A stretch of DNA of 42,500 bases from Sediminispirochaeta bajacaliforniensis DSM 16054. GTDB lineage: Bacteria; Spirochaetota; Spirochaetia; DSM-16054; Sediminispirochaetaceae. A model generated the notes under the pieces. It searched no databases. It was not told the origin of the DNA and saw only the letters and a list, made by a program, of their open reading frames with translations. Position numbers and translations under genes: made by a program. How positions within the stretch are numbered: position 1 is the stretch's first letter; every line of letters begins with the position of its first letter. The stretch spans positions 1 through 42,500 of the forward strand of contig NZ_KB899433.1 in assembly GCF_000378205.1 (NCBI RefSeq), in the 5' to 3' direction. Below are positions 1-7,100 of this stretch, piece after piece.

Positions 1-110
1 AGATAGTAGTGAACCATACGTTCACTTTTCCCGAGTGATTCAGCGATTTCTCTGATCTTCTTGCCCTGTCGTTTCAACATCTGTGCTTCATGCATCAGTA
101 ACTCCAGCAT
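1..110 (-). CDS. istA: IS21-type transposase IstA, N-terminal fragment (runs off window)
   Basis: The first 37 codons of a gene read leftward out of the window. The start is ATG at 110-108, preceded by AAGGAG about 11 nt upstream. The peptide begins MLELLMHEAQMLKRQGKKI and continues as REIAESLGKSERMVHYYL, a helix-turn-helix of the type found at the N terminus of IS21-family IstA transposases. The neighbouring 24-bp terminal repeats at 191-239 support an IS21-type element whose body lies to the left. Only the DNA-binding start is visible; the DDE catalytic core and IstB are outside the window, so intactness cannot be judged. Confidence 0.6.
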   Translation of the reverse strand, partial: MLELLMHEAQMLKRQGKKIREIAESLGKSERMVHYY

Positions 111-190
111 TGTAGGGCGTACTCCTTGTTTTCATGATTGTTTGGCTACAACCATTACAAGGCAGTACTGCCCTTTTTTCAAGCCGGAGT

Positions 191-239
191 CTGCAATTTA
201 CCTCCGGTGTTTTCCTGCAATTTACCTCCGGTGGCGACA
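191..239. mobile_element. Right terminal repeats of the IS21-type element
   Basis: CTGCAATTTACCTCCGGTG occurs at 191-209 and again at 215-233, a 24-nt period. Read inward from 239 the end starts TGTCGCCACC. IS21 elements typically begin with TG and carry multiple internal terminal repeats, so this is the probable outer end of the element whose istA starts at 110. The opposite end and any target duplication are not visible. Confidence 0.6.
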
Positions 240-276
240 ACGAATCACAGGAATTAAGTTAGTTGTTTAAAAGTTC

Positions 277-1050
277 TTATCCAATATCAGGATCATCAAA
301 ATAATCCATCCCATGAATCGGAATGATACCTAGAATTTGTTCTCTAGACCTTCTCGCCTCTTCCACATTTCCGTTAACAATACTTTCATACATCTGCTCA
401 TGAGTGTCTGAAGTAAGAACGGTGTTTAATCCAGCTGCGCGTCGACGATGGGCTCGCGTTGATATAAGTTGCATGATATGGTCTCTGATAAGTTGCTGCA
501 CCATGTAATAGATGTCTATATACAGGCGATTGTGACTTAATTTAATAATCCCATAGTGAAATGCAAAATCTGCTTCGACTAACTGCTCCAGATATTGACG
601 ATTATCTATATCCTGAAAAAAAACAGCTGATTTTTCATAGTATTCGTCAAGCAACTCTCGTAAATGTGCCTTCTCTTCATCAGTAGCTTTTATGATAGCC
701 AAGGATTGGCATTCACCTTCTAAAAGATTACGAAGTTGTTCCACATCCTTACGACGTTCTTTTTCGCTATAGACCGCCGCTATTTCACGTAAGATAGGTT
801 TCAAAGAGAAATCTTTAACAAACGATCCTTCGCCTACTCGTGTCTCGATCAAACCCAATGTACTGAGCTTTTGCAGTGCCATGCGTACACTAAGCCTATT
901 AACACCGAATGATTGTGCAAATTCACTCTCTGATGGTAACTTGTCACCAGTCTCCCACACATGATCAAACATGTCATGTTTGATAGCATCGCACACTTGA
1001 TCAACAACCGAGACCCGACTAATTCTAGACTTACTATTTACTTTATCCAT
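277..1050 (-). CDS. GntR-family (FadR/FCD subfamily) transcriptional regulator
   Basis: 257 residues. The N-terminal winged helix (about residues 10-78) has the GntR signature GDKLPSESEFAQSFGVNRLSV followed by RMALQKLSTLGLIETRVGEGSFV. The rest is an all-helical FCD-type ligand domain with the expected Asp/His positions (for example FAFHYGIIKLSHNR). Such proteins bind short operators and release them on binding a carboxylate or sugar acid; the ligand cannot be told from sequence. There is no strong ribosome-binding site: AAAGGTC lies about 14 nt from the ATG. No metabolic genes lie next to it, so it may have lost its partners through rearrangement of this accessory segment. It has lower GC than the genes beyond 3.6 kb. 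Confidence 0.85.
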   Translation of the reverse strand: MDKVNSKSRISRVSVVDQVCDAIKHDMFDHVWETGDKLPSESEFAQSFGVNRLSVRMALQKLSTLGLIETRVGEGSFVKDFSLKPILREIAAVYSEKERRKDVEQLRNLLEGECQSLAIIKATDEEKAHLRELLDEYYEKSAVFFQDIDNRQYLEQLVEADFAFHYGIIKLSHNRLYIDIYYMVQQLIRDHIMQLISTRAHRRRAAGLNTVLTSDTHEQMYESIVNGNVEEARRSREQILGIIPIHGMDYFDDPDIG

Positions 1051-1324
1051 ATATAGTTAAGAGACCTTTTCACTTCTGTTGAATACCAGTATTGAAGAAG
1101 CATATTTGATAAGATGTATGTTATACTCTATCAGTTTATTTGTCAATTTTCAGGAATTGCATCAGCAGTTTTCAATGTAGCAAAAAATACCTGCTTAGAT
1201 CAATCAGGATACACATCTTCTGTATGGAGAATGCTTCACAGAAATGAAAGAACCCTTGAGGCAATTGCCGGAGGCGACACAGTTGCAAAGGTAACGGGTT
1301 TTCCGAGAGAATGTATTTATCATT
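1051..1324. other. Intergenic stretch with possible coding remnant and short palindrome
   Basis: Upstream of the GntR gene lies AATAC-CA-GTATT (1082-1093), a possible operator. From about 1150 to 1312 the plus strand reads without a stop through GIASAVFNVAKNTCLDQSGY and ERTLEAIAGGDTVAKVTGFP. This has the look of a protein fragment, but there is no credible start, the frame runs into the 3' end of the LacI-type pseudogene, and I do not recognise a family. It may be a relic. Confidence 0.35.
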
Positions 1325-2330
1325 TTAATTTCTTTTTTTCACAGAGTCTCTTATTATTAACTCAGATTCCAGACGGGTGTCCAAATCAGTTATTTCTTTG
1401 TTTTTTATCAAACGTAGCAACTTCTGAATGGCTAATTGTCCTTTTTCCCTAACATCTTGTCGCATGGTGGTCAATGCAGGACTGGTCATTTTGGCGTATA
1501 GGTTATCATCGAATCCGACTAAAGAGATATCTTCAGGAATTTTAACACCCTTTTGGGTTAAGAATTTCACGGCATCAGCGGCATAATAGTCGGATGCAAA
1601 AATAAGGCCGTCCACGTTTCTAAGTTTTCCAGAATATGCTGATATTGCAGGTGACGCTCTGATTGATTTCGAGATATAGGAAAAAAGTATTCATCCTTCC
1701 AAGGGATTCCCTGTTCCTCCCGCACGGCCTGAAAACCCTTCAATCTCATAAGGTCAACTCCCGTGGGAGTTACATTATCAGCCAAAAAAAGGATATGTCT
1801 GTGTCCTGATTGGATTAGATATTCCGTCATTTTTCGACCTCCAGAATAATCATTCAACCCTACATTATGGTAAGTCGTTTTGTCGTCGTTGAAGTAACTA
1901 TCAATAAAAACAATAGGGGTATCAGTCCTGTTCTTTAATTCTTTACTTCCTTCAGCCTGCAGTCCTATTATGACTAATCCATCAATTTTCCAGCTTTGTG
2001 CCAGACGTAAAACCTCTTCAGCTTTTTCTGATACATAGAACATCATAAAATAGTTATTAACACGTATTTCTTTTTCCAAAGTACCTATGATCATTCCCTC
2101 AAAGGGGTCTTGAAGTACATTTTCGTTGTCTCTTTCCGTATAATTCAGAATTACTCCTATCATTTGAGAATTTTTATGCGCCAGTATCAATGCTCCCATA
2201 TTAGTGGAATGATGCGCATCTTCTATGACCTGTTGTACTTTCTTTCTTGTCCCTTCTACCATTTTGGAAGTACGTCCGTGGAGTACATTAGAAACAGTAG
2301 TGGGGCTCTGATGTGCTTTCTTTAATATGA
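1325..2330 (-). pseudogene. LacI-family transcriptional regulator, frameshifted and N-terminally broken
   Basis: Two overlapping reading frames together make one LacI/GalR-type repressor. The upstream part holds half of the helix-turn-helix (SPTTVSNVLHGRTSKMVEGT) and most of the periplasmic-binding-like domain (MIGVILNYTER, DGLVIIGLQ, GHRHILFLADN). The downstream part resumes one frame over at VDGLIFASDYYAADAVKFL and ends with the family's C terminus (DISLVGFDDNLYAKMTSPAL, TTMRQDV). The frames switch near 1612-1622, consistent with a single-base indel. The first helix of the DNA-binding domain (the usual MxTIKDVA) is also missing: homology stops near 2325-2330, exactly where an 18-bp palindrome begins. 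A sequencing error could explain the indel but not the lost N terminus. Probably non-functional. Confidence 0.75.
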
Positions 2331-2348
2331 AGGTGTTACGTAACACCT
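2331..2348. repeat. Perfect 18-bp palindrome at the break of the LacI-type gene
   Basis: AGGTGTTACGTAACACCT is a perfect inverted repeat centred on CG, the geometry of LacI-family operators. It begins at the exact point where the LacI helix-turn-helix loses homology, so it could equally be a recombination scar or the end of an inserted element. Confidence 0.5.
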
Positions 2349-2435
2349 GGCACCATAACCCCAGCCAAAAATATATCAAGAGAAATCAAATGAAAATCGA
2401 TATCACGAATTCTCGTTCAGAATAGCAACGATACG

Positions 2436-3167
2436 TTACTTCCTAATCTTACTTTTTATGCGTTTTATTGGTTTTAGAATCTTCTCTCTATGTTCGTTTA
2501 ATCTTTTGTTCAGCAATAAATCACTTTCACCATTAAAGGGTAATAAGAAATGAGTCCTGTTCTTGATGCCTTGTTCGAAGCGGTCGCGTAGTTCAATTTT
2601 AAATTTCTCATACTCTACGTGCCACTTCTGTCCGCTGTCAATGACAGACATCTTAATTCGATTTGCAAGGTTGAATGATACAACTACATCAACATTGAAA
2701 ACGCCAAAAAAGATTCCTACAAAGAAGACTAAATCATAACGAAATAGTAAAGAAATGAGATTTTCTTTTAGCATAGGATAGATAAGATAATAAAAAGCTA
2801 CTCCTATAAGAGTCCAGAGAAGGGTGTAAAATGGACAAACAAGCCCCATTATGTTTAGTTTATTTTGTCGGTAATCCCACAATCGTATTTTAAAGAAATT
2901 TATAAAGAAGAGTCCTGTAAAAAACTCAAGTGCAGTAAGCGAAACGATAAAAATGGGAATCAGACATACAATGGTTATCTTCAAAGAAGATAGGAAATAG
3001 AGAACAATTGTACCAAAACCATATAAAGGAAGCCATGGCCCGTTAAGAAAACCTGGGTTTATCCATCTTTTGGCCAAACCGAAATATCTTCGCCACAAAA
3101 GTTCTATACACCAACCGAAAATTGTTCCGCACATAAATAAGAATGTCATCTTTATTATCAATTCCAT
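2436..3167 (-). CDS. ABC_trans_CmpB-family (putative type IV ABC transporter) membrane protein
   Basis: 243 residues. About five hydrophobic segments fill roughly residues 1-165 (for example LIIKMTFLFMCGTIFGW, FLSSLKITIVCLIPIF, GLVCPFYTLLWTLIGVAFYY), followed by a basic, helical cytoplasmic tail rich in Lys, Arg and Glu. The early GWCIELLWRR and WLPLYGFGTIVLYFL motifs match the family annotated as putative ABC-transporter type IV (DUF1113). No ATPase gene is adjacent, and the function of the family is not established. The gene is AT-rich like its accessory neighbours. AAGGA lies 13 nt before the ATG, so initiation signals are weak. Confidence 0.7.
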   Translation of the reverse strand: MELIIKMTFLFMCGTIFGWCIELLWRRYFGLAKRWINPGFLNGPWLPLYGFGTIVLYFLSSLKITIVCLIPIFIVSLTALEFFTGLFFINFFKIRLWDYRQNKLNIMGLVCPFYTLLWTLIGVAFYYLIYPMLKENLISLLFRYDLVFFVGIFFGVFNVDVVVSFNLANRIKMSVIDSGQKWHVEYEKFKIELRDRFEQGIKNRTHFLLPFNGESDLLLNKRLNEHREKILKPIKRIKSKIRK

Positions 3168-3279
3168 AGGTTACTTTATCCTTCGAAATGGGAAAAGTAA
3201 ATAATAGGATTTTATGCACTTGCTGTGTAGTGATTTGATCACTGGACGTGGCCATCGAAACGTTATCGGTGGATAAGCT

Positions 3280-3301
3280 TGTGGTCACACATGTGGTCAC
3301 A
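3280..3301. repeat. Tandem TGTGGTCACA motif
   Basis: TGTGGTCACA occurs at 3280-3289 and 3292-3301 (12-nt period). Each copy is an interrupted palindrome (TGTG-GT-CACA), suggestive of paired protein-binding sites, between the membrane-protein gene and the tRNA-Pro terminator. No regulator can be assigned. Confidence 0.35.
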
Positions 3302-3309
3302 TAAACCCG

Positions 3310-3344
3310 AAAAAAAATCCCATAAAGAATAATTCTTTATGGGA
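3310..3344 (-). terminator. Intrinsic terminator of tRNA-Pro
   Basis: On the minus strand a perfect 13-bp inverted repeat (arms 3318-3330 and 3332-3344, TCCCATAAAGAAT and its complement) is followed by eight T residues (the A-run at 3310-3317). It lies 12 nt beyond the tRNA 3' end. Confidence 0.9.
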
Positions 3345-3356
3345 TAAATAATTATT

Positions 3357-3430
3357 TCGGGCTGGGCGGATTTGAACCGCCGACCCCATGTCCCCCAGAC
3401 ATGTACGCTAAACCCCTGCGCTACAGCCCG
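3357..3430 (-). tRNA. tRNA-Pro, anticodon GGG
   Basis: Full cloverleaf on the minus strand. The acceptor arms are CGGGCTG and CAGCCCG with discriminator A. The anticodon stem CATGT/ACATG closes the loop CTGGGGG, giving anticodon GGG at positions 34-36, and the T arm is GGCGG-TTCAAAT-CCGCC. The CCA end is not encoded. A strong promoter lies upstream and a terminator downstream, so this is a single-gene unit. The accessory segment 1-3300 abuts its 3' end, a common site for island integration. Confidence 0.93.
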
Positions 3431-3443
3431 ATATAGCGCGACA

Positions 3444-3472
3444 AAAATACCACATGGCAGATTTTATGTCAA
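3444..3472 (-). promoter_or_regulatory. Promoter of tRNA-Pro
   Basis: On the minus strand, TTGACA (3472-3467), a 17-nt spacer and TATTTT (3449-3444). Initiation would fall near 3437, seven bases before the mature tRNA. Confidence 0.8.
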
Positions 3473-3584
3473 GGAGCGTCATTTTTCACCTCATTCTCCT
3501 TTTGTGATACCTATTTCTATATACAGCATAGGAAAAGCGAGTGATATACCACCAATATTCGGAACAGTAAGAAAAAGTCAAAAA

Positions 3585-3612
3585 CTGGCAGATATCTGAT
3601 AGAATATATAAT
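3585..3612 (+). promoter_or_regulatory. Promoter of the aldo/keto reductase gene
   Basis: CTGGCA (3585-3590), 16-nt spacer, consensus TATAAT (3607-3612). It is followed by AGAGGTG and the ATG at 3632, so this unit has a normal short leader with a Shine-Dalgarno site. Confidence 0.6.
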
Positions 3613-3631
3613 ATATGCGAAAAGAGGTGAA

Positions 3632-4765
3632 ATGTTGCAGTACAGAAACTTTCCATCAGGCGATGAGCGCTATCCGATTTTGGGATTCGGCTGCATGCGG
3701 TTTCCGACGCTCACCGAAGGTTCCGGAATCGATAGGCAACGGGCTGAAGAGATGCTTGATTATGCACTTGAGAAGGGTGTCAACTATTTTGACACTGCCT
3801 GGCCCTACCACGACGGAGAAAGCGAACCCTTTCTGGGGCGTTTTCTGGAAGAGCGAAAGGCTCGCAATCGGGTTAACATAGCTACGAAGCTACCCAGCTG
3901 GCTTATCCGCAGAAAAGAAGATCCTATGTCTTTTTTCCTGCAACAGCTTGAGCGCCTCCGTACCGACCATGTTGATCACTATTTGCTTCATTCGTTGAAT
4001 TCTCATACTTGGAATCATCTAATCAAATTGGGGATCTTTGATTTTCTCGATGAGATCCAGGGGAGAGGTCACGCAAAGATGGTCGGATTTTCCTTTCACG
4101 ACGAATATCCCCTTTTTCGGGAAATTCTGGAAAGCTATCCCTGGGATTTTTGCCAGATTCAGTACAATTTTCTTGATACCAATTATCAGGCTGGATTGCG
4201 GGGCCTGAAACTTGCTGCTTCAAAGGATATTGGTGTCGTTGTCAGCGAACCTCTGCGGGGAGGATGCATCACACGGCAGGTTCCTCCGGAGATCATGGCG
4301 ATCTGGAACGAAGGAGCTGCCTATTCTCCTGCGGAATGGGCTCTGCGGTATGTCTGGGATGATAGTAGGATCCAGGTGGTTCTCAGCGGTATGCGGACGC
4401 TGGAAGAAGTCGAAGAAAATGTCCGTATAGCCTCGACAGTTCGTACCGGCTCCTTGGGGGAAGAGGATTTTGAGCGCTATATTCGCGTATCCAGATTTTA
4501 TGAACAGCGGCAAAAGGCTCTTTGTTCCGGGTGTCGCTATTGTATGCCCTGTGCACAGGGGGTAGCCATTCCCGAGATTCTTCGATACCTCAACGAAGCA
4601 TGTATGTTTCGAAATCCGGAAGGCGCCGCCGATTTATATCACAGAACCATCAGGGAAGGAAAAGGAGCCCAGCTTTGCATATCCTGCAAGGTATGTGAGC
4701 GATCCTGTCCCCAGCATCTGCCCATAGCGGATCTCATGCAGGAGGCAGTGGAGGTTCTGGGATGA
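3632..4765 (+). CDS. Aldo/keto reductase with C-terminal 4Fe-4S ferredoxin-like domain
   Basis: 377 residues, start ATG with GAGGTG 3 nt upstream. Residues 1-270 form the AKR barrel. The catalytic tetrad is visible: Asp in NYFDTAWPY, Tyr in the same motif, Lys in IATKLPSW and His in DHYLLHSLN. The last 90 residues carry two cysteine clusters, CSGCRYCMPC and CISCKVCERSCP, typical of a 4Fe-4S ferredoxin-like tail. This is the common bacterial 'putative oxidoreductase of the aldo/keto reductase family' with an electron-transfer domain. Its substrate is unknown. The stop overlaps the next start by 4 nt (ATGA), implying cotranscription with the alkyltransferase-like protein. Confidence 0.92.
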   Translation: MLQYRNFPSGDERYPILGFGCMRFPTLTEGSGIDRQRAEEMLDYALEKGVNYFDTAWPYHDGESEPFLGRFLEERKARNRVNIATKLPSWLIRRKEDPMSFFLQQLERLRTDHVDHYLLHSLNSHTWNHLIKLGIFDFLDEIQGRGHAKMVGFSFHDEYPLFREILESYPWDFCQIQYNFLDTNYQAGLRGLKLAASKDIGVVVSEPLRGGCITRQVPPEIMAIWNEGAAYSPAEWALRYVWDDSRIQVVLSGMRTLEEVEENVRIASTVRTGSLGEEDFERYIRVSRFYEQRQKALCSGCRYCMPCAQGVAIPEILRYLNEACMFRNPEGAADLYHRTIREGKGAQLCISCKVCERSCPQHLPIADLMQEAVEVLG

Positions 4766-5103
4766 CCCCGTTTAGTGAGCGGATTATCGATGCCATTCGT
4801 TCGATACCCGTTGGCACAGTGGCCTCGTATTCGGGTGTCGCTCTTTGGGCCGGAGGACCTCCAGGAGCGGCTCGTCAGGTTGCTCGTCTTCTTCACTCTT
4901 CTTCATCCTCCAGGCACCTGCCCTGGTATCGGGTGATCGGGGCCGATGGCACGATTAGATTGCCGGAGGGGGGCGGGCGAGAAGAACAGGCGGCCTTGCT
5001 GGCCGGAGAAGGGGTGGAGGTCTCAAGCTCCTGGCGTGTCGATTTCCTACAATTTGGTGTTGACGCCCCGGTTCCCGGCCTTTGGCAGCCTGTATCCCAA
5101 TAG
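4762..5103 (+). CDS. Alkyltransferase-like protein (ATL; MGMT C-terminal domain without the active cysteine)
   Basis: 113 residues covering the MGMT DNA-binding domain: IRSIPVGTVASYSGVALWAG (helix-turn-helix) and RHLPWYRVIGADGTI. True O6-alkylguanine methyltransferases have PCHR at that point. Here it is PWYR, with Trp replacing the alkyl-acceptor Cys, as in ATL proteins (E. coli YbaZ and S. pombe Atl1 have PWHR). ATLs bind alkylated guanines and hand them to nucleotide excision repair. A serine run (HSSSSSRH) precedes the motif. Translationally coupled to the upstream reductase through the ATGA overlap; why the two are linked is not evident. Confidence 0.88.
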   Translation: MTPFSERIIDAIRSIPVGTVASYSGVALWAGGPPGAARQVARLLHSSSSSRHLPWYRVIGADGTIRLPEGGGREEQAALLAGEGVEVSSSWRVDFLQFGVDAPVPGLWQPVSQ

Positions 5104-5129
5104 ACGATTTTCGTAAATTTCGATACTAT
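5101..5129 (+). promoter_or_regulatory. Promoter of speA, near-leaderless
   Basis: TAGACG (5101-5106), 17-nt spacer, TACTAT (5124-5129), then 8 nt to the ATG. Predicted initiation at about 5136 leaves a 2-nt leader, and no Shine-Dalgarno sequence is present. Confidence 0.55.
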
Positions 5130-5137
5130 CATGCTTC

Positions 5138-7057
5138 ATGGATCTTAAGAACGGAATACGAAATTGGTCGACGGCTGATGCCGCCGAAATGTACGGAATC
5201 GACAATTGGGGTCACGGATTCTTTGATCTCTCGGAAAAGGGAGAGGTGCGTGTTAAACTGCCCTGGGGCGGTGGTGAAAAGCGTGTCAGCCTGCTTGATA
5301 TCGTGGACGGCATTGAGGCTCGTGGCTATGGCTTGCCCGTTCTCCTTCGTTTTCCCGATATTCTGGGCGAGCGGATCCGTATCCTCAACGAATCATTTGC
5401 CAAAACCATGAAGCAATACGAGTATCGTGGTACCTACCGTGGTGTCTTCCCCATCAAGGTGAACCAGCAGCAACAGGTAATCGAAGAAGTTGTTCGTTTC
5501 GGCCAAGCGTATCATCACGGCCTTGAGGCGGGCAGTAAGCCGGAGCTTCTCATTGCCCTGGGAATGGTTCGGGATCCTGAAACCCCCATCATCTGTAATG
5601 GGTATAAAGACGAAGAGTTTGTCGACCTTGCCCTCTACGGGGTAAAAATGGGGCTCCAGGTGATTCTCGTGATTGAACAGCCCGGGGAGATATCCACCAT
5701 TATCCGACGTTCGAAAAAACTCGGGATTGAACCGACCTTGGGGCTGCGGGTCAAGCTTTCCTCCACGGTCGGAGGAAAATGGGCTGAGTCGGCCGGTGAT
5801 CATTCGGTGTTCGGCCTCACCGCGGGCCAGTTGGTCGACGCGGTTGAGGAACTATCCCGGGCGGATATGCTTGGCACCCTGCGGCTGCTTCATTATCACC
5901 TCGGAAGTCAAATACCCAATATTCGCGACATCAGAAGTGCTGTTCATGAAGCAAGCCGCTATTACACCGCTTTGGTACATGAGGGTGCTCCCATGGGCTA
6001 CCTGGATATCGGCGGCGGATTAGGGGTCGATTACGACGGTTCTCGAACCACCTTTGTAAGTAGTAAAAACTACAGCCTTGATGAGTACTGTTCCGATGTT
6101 GTGGATGTCATCAAAATGGTCATGGATGAGGCCGGTGTCGACCATCCGACGGTCGTTACCGAATCGGGGAGGGCGACCGTTGCCTACTATTCGGTCCTGC
6201 TTTTCAATATTCTCGATGTCAATAGCCTCCACGACAAAGCATTGCCCGATGCCATTCCGGAAGAGGCCCCGGAGGCTTTGACAAACATGCTTGAGGCCTA
6301 TAAGGGGATCAGCATCAAGAACCTTCAGGAGAGCTACCATGATATCATCTATTATCGTGATGAATTGCGTAATCTTTTCATGGTGGGCAATGCGAGCCTG
6401 AGGGACAGAAGTGTCGGTGACTCAATTTTCTGGCTCGCCCTGGACCGGATTGTCCAGTTGAGCAGAAAGATGCGTTTTGTCCCCGATGAGCTTCAGAAGG
6501 TGGAATCGATGCTGGCTGATATCTATTACGGCAATTTCAGCCTCTTTCAAAGCGTTCCCGATAATTGGGCCATTGATCAGCTTTTTCCCATTATGCCGAT
6601 TCATCGACTCAATGAAGAACCTGATCGCCGGGGGGTCCTTGCCGACATCACCTGCGACTGCGACGGAAAGATCGATCACTTCATTGATCTCTACGGTATG
6701 CAGGAGTATCTGCCGTTGCACAGCTTTTCCCCTGATTCCCGATATGTCATAGGAACCTTTCTCGTTGGGGCCTATCAGGAGACCCTTGGCGATCTCCATA
6801 ACCTTTTTGGCGACACGAACATTGTGAGCGTGGCCTTGGACGAAGAGGGGGAAATTGCCTGTACCCGTGAGGTCGAAGGTGATTCGGTCTCGGATGTGCT
6901 TAGCTATGTAGAATATGATCCCAAGCGTTTGATCGAGGGGTTTCGTCGTCTTGCCGAAGATGCGGTCCGCAAGAAATCGATCACCCCTTACGACCGAAAA
7001 GAGATCATGAAGGCCTACATCGACGGCATGCAGGGCTATACATATTACGAAGTATAA
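5138..7057 (+). CDS. speA: Biosynthetic arginine decarboxylase
   Basis: 639 residues, close to E. coli SpeA (658). PLP-dependent fold III enzyme that converts arginine to agmatine, the first step of the agmatine route to putrescine. The PLP lysine lies in GVFPIKVNQQQQV (about residues 103-115). Other family marks are HHGLEAGSKPELLIAL, LHYHLGSQIPNIRDI, the glycine-rich YLDIGGGLGVDYDG and the C-terminal CDCDGKIDHF. No agmatinase or agmatine deiminase is adjacent. The gene probably stands alone, with a promoter overlapping the end of the ATL gene and no Shine-Dalgarno site. Arginine supply (argG, argR) is encoded elsewhere in the window. Confidence 0.96.
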   Translation: MDLKNGIRNWSTADAAEMYGIDNWGHGFFDLSEKGEVRVKLPWGGGEKRVSLLDIVDGIEARGYGLPVLLRFPDILGERIRILNESFAKTMKQYEYRGTYRGVFPIKVNQQQQVIEEVVRFGQAYHHGLEAGSKPELLIALGMVRDPETPIICNGYKDEEFVDLALYGVKMGLQVILVIEQPGEISTIIRRSKKLGIEPTLGLRVKLSSTVGGKWAESAGDHSVFGLTAGQLVDAVEELSRADMLGTLRLLHYHLGSQIPNIRDIRSAVHEASRYYTALVHEGAPMGYLDIGGGLGVDYDGSRTTFVSSKNYSLDEYCSDVVDVIKMVMDEAGVDHPTVVTESGRATVAYYSVLLFNILDVNSLHDKALPDAIPEEAPEALTNMLEAYKGISIKNLQESYHDIIYYRDELRNLFMVGNASLRDRSVGDSIFWLALDRIVQLSRKMRFVPDELQKVESMLADIYYGNFSLFQSVPDNWAIDQLFPIMPIHRLNEEPDRRGVLADITCDCDGKIDHFIDLYGMQEYLPLHSFSPDSRYVIGTFLVGAYQETLGDLHNLFGDTNIVSVALDEEGEIACTREVEGDSVSDVLSYVEYDPKRLIEGFRRLAEDAVRKKSITPYDRKEIMKAYIDGMQGYTYYEV

Positions 7058-7063
7058 GCCCGC

Positions 7064-7092
7064 TTGAAGCTATCGGAGGAACATGCAATACT
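7064..7092 (+). promoter_or_regulatory. Promoter of the MFS-HEAT gene, near-leaderless
   Basis: TTGAAG (7064-7069), 17-nt spacer, AATACT (7087-7092), 8 nt before the ATG at 7101. TACTTT at 7089-7094 is an alternative -10 ending 6 nt before the ATG. The GGAGGA at 7075-7080 is about 20 nt from this start, too far to serve it, but is well placed for the 4-codon ORF at 7084. Confidence 0.45.
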
Positions 7093-7100
7093 TTTAGAAA

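Noticed and set aside
2436-3300. Second gene overlapping the CmpB-type membrane protein (3043-3300 minus)
   Set aside because: The frame is Thr/Ser-rich, overlaps a better-supported gene in another frame and covers the tandem TGTGGTCACA motif.
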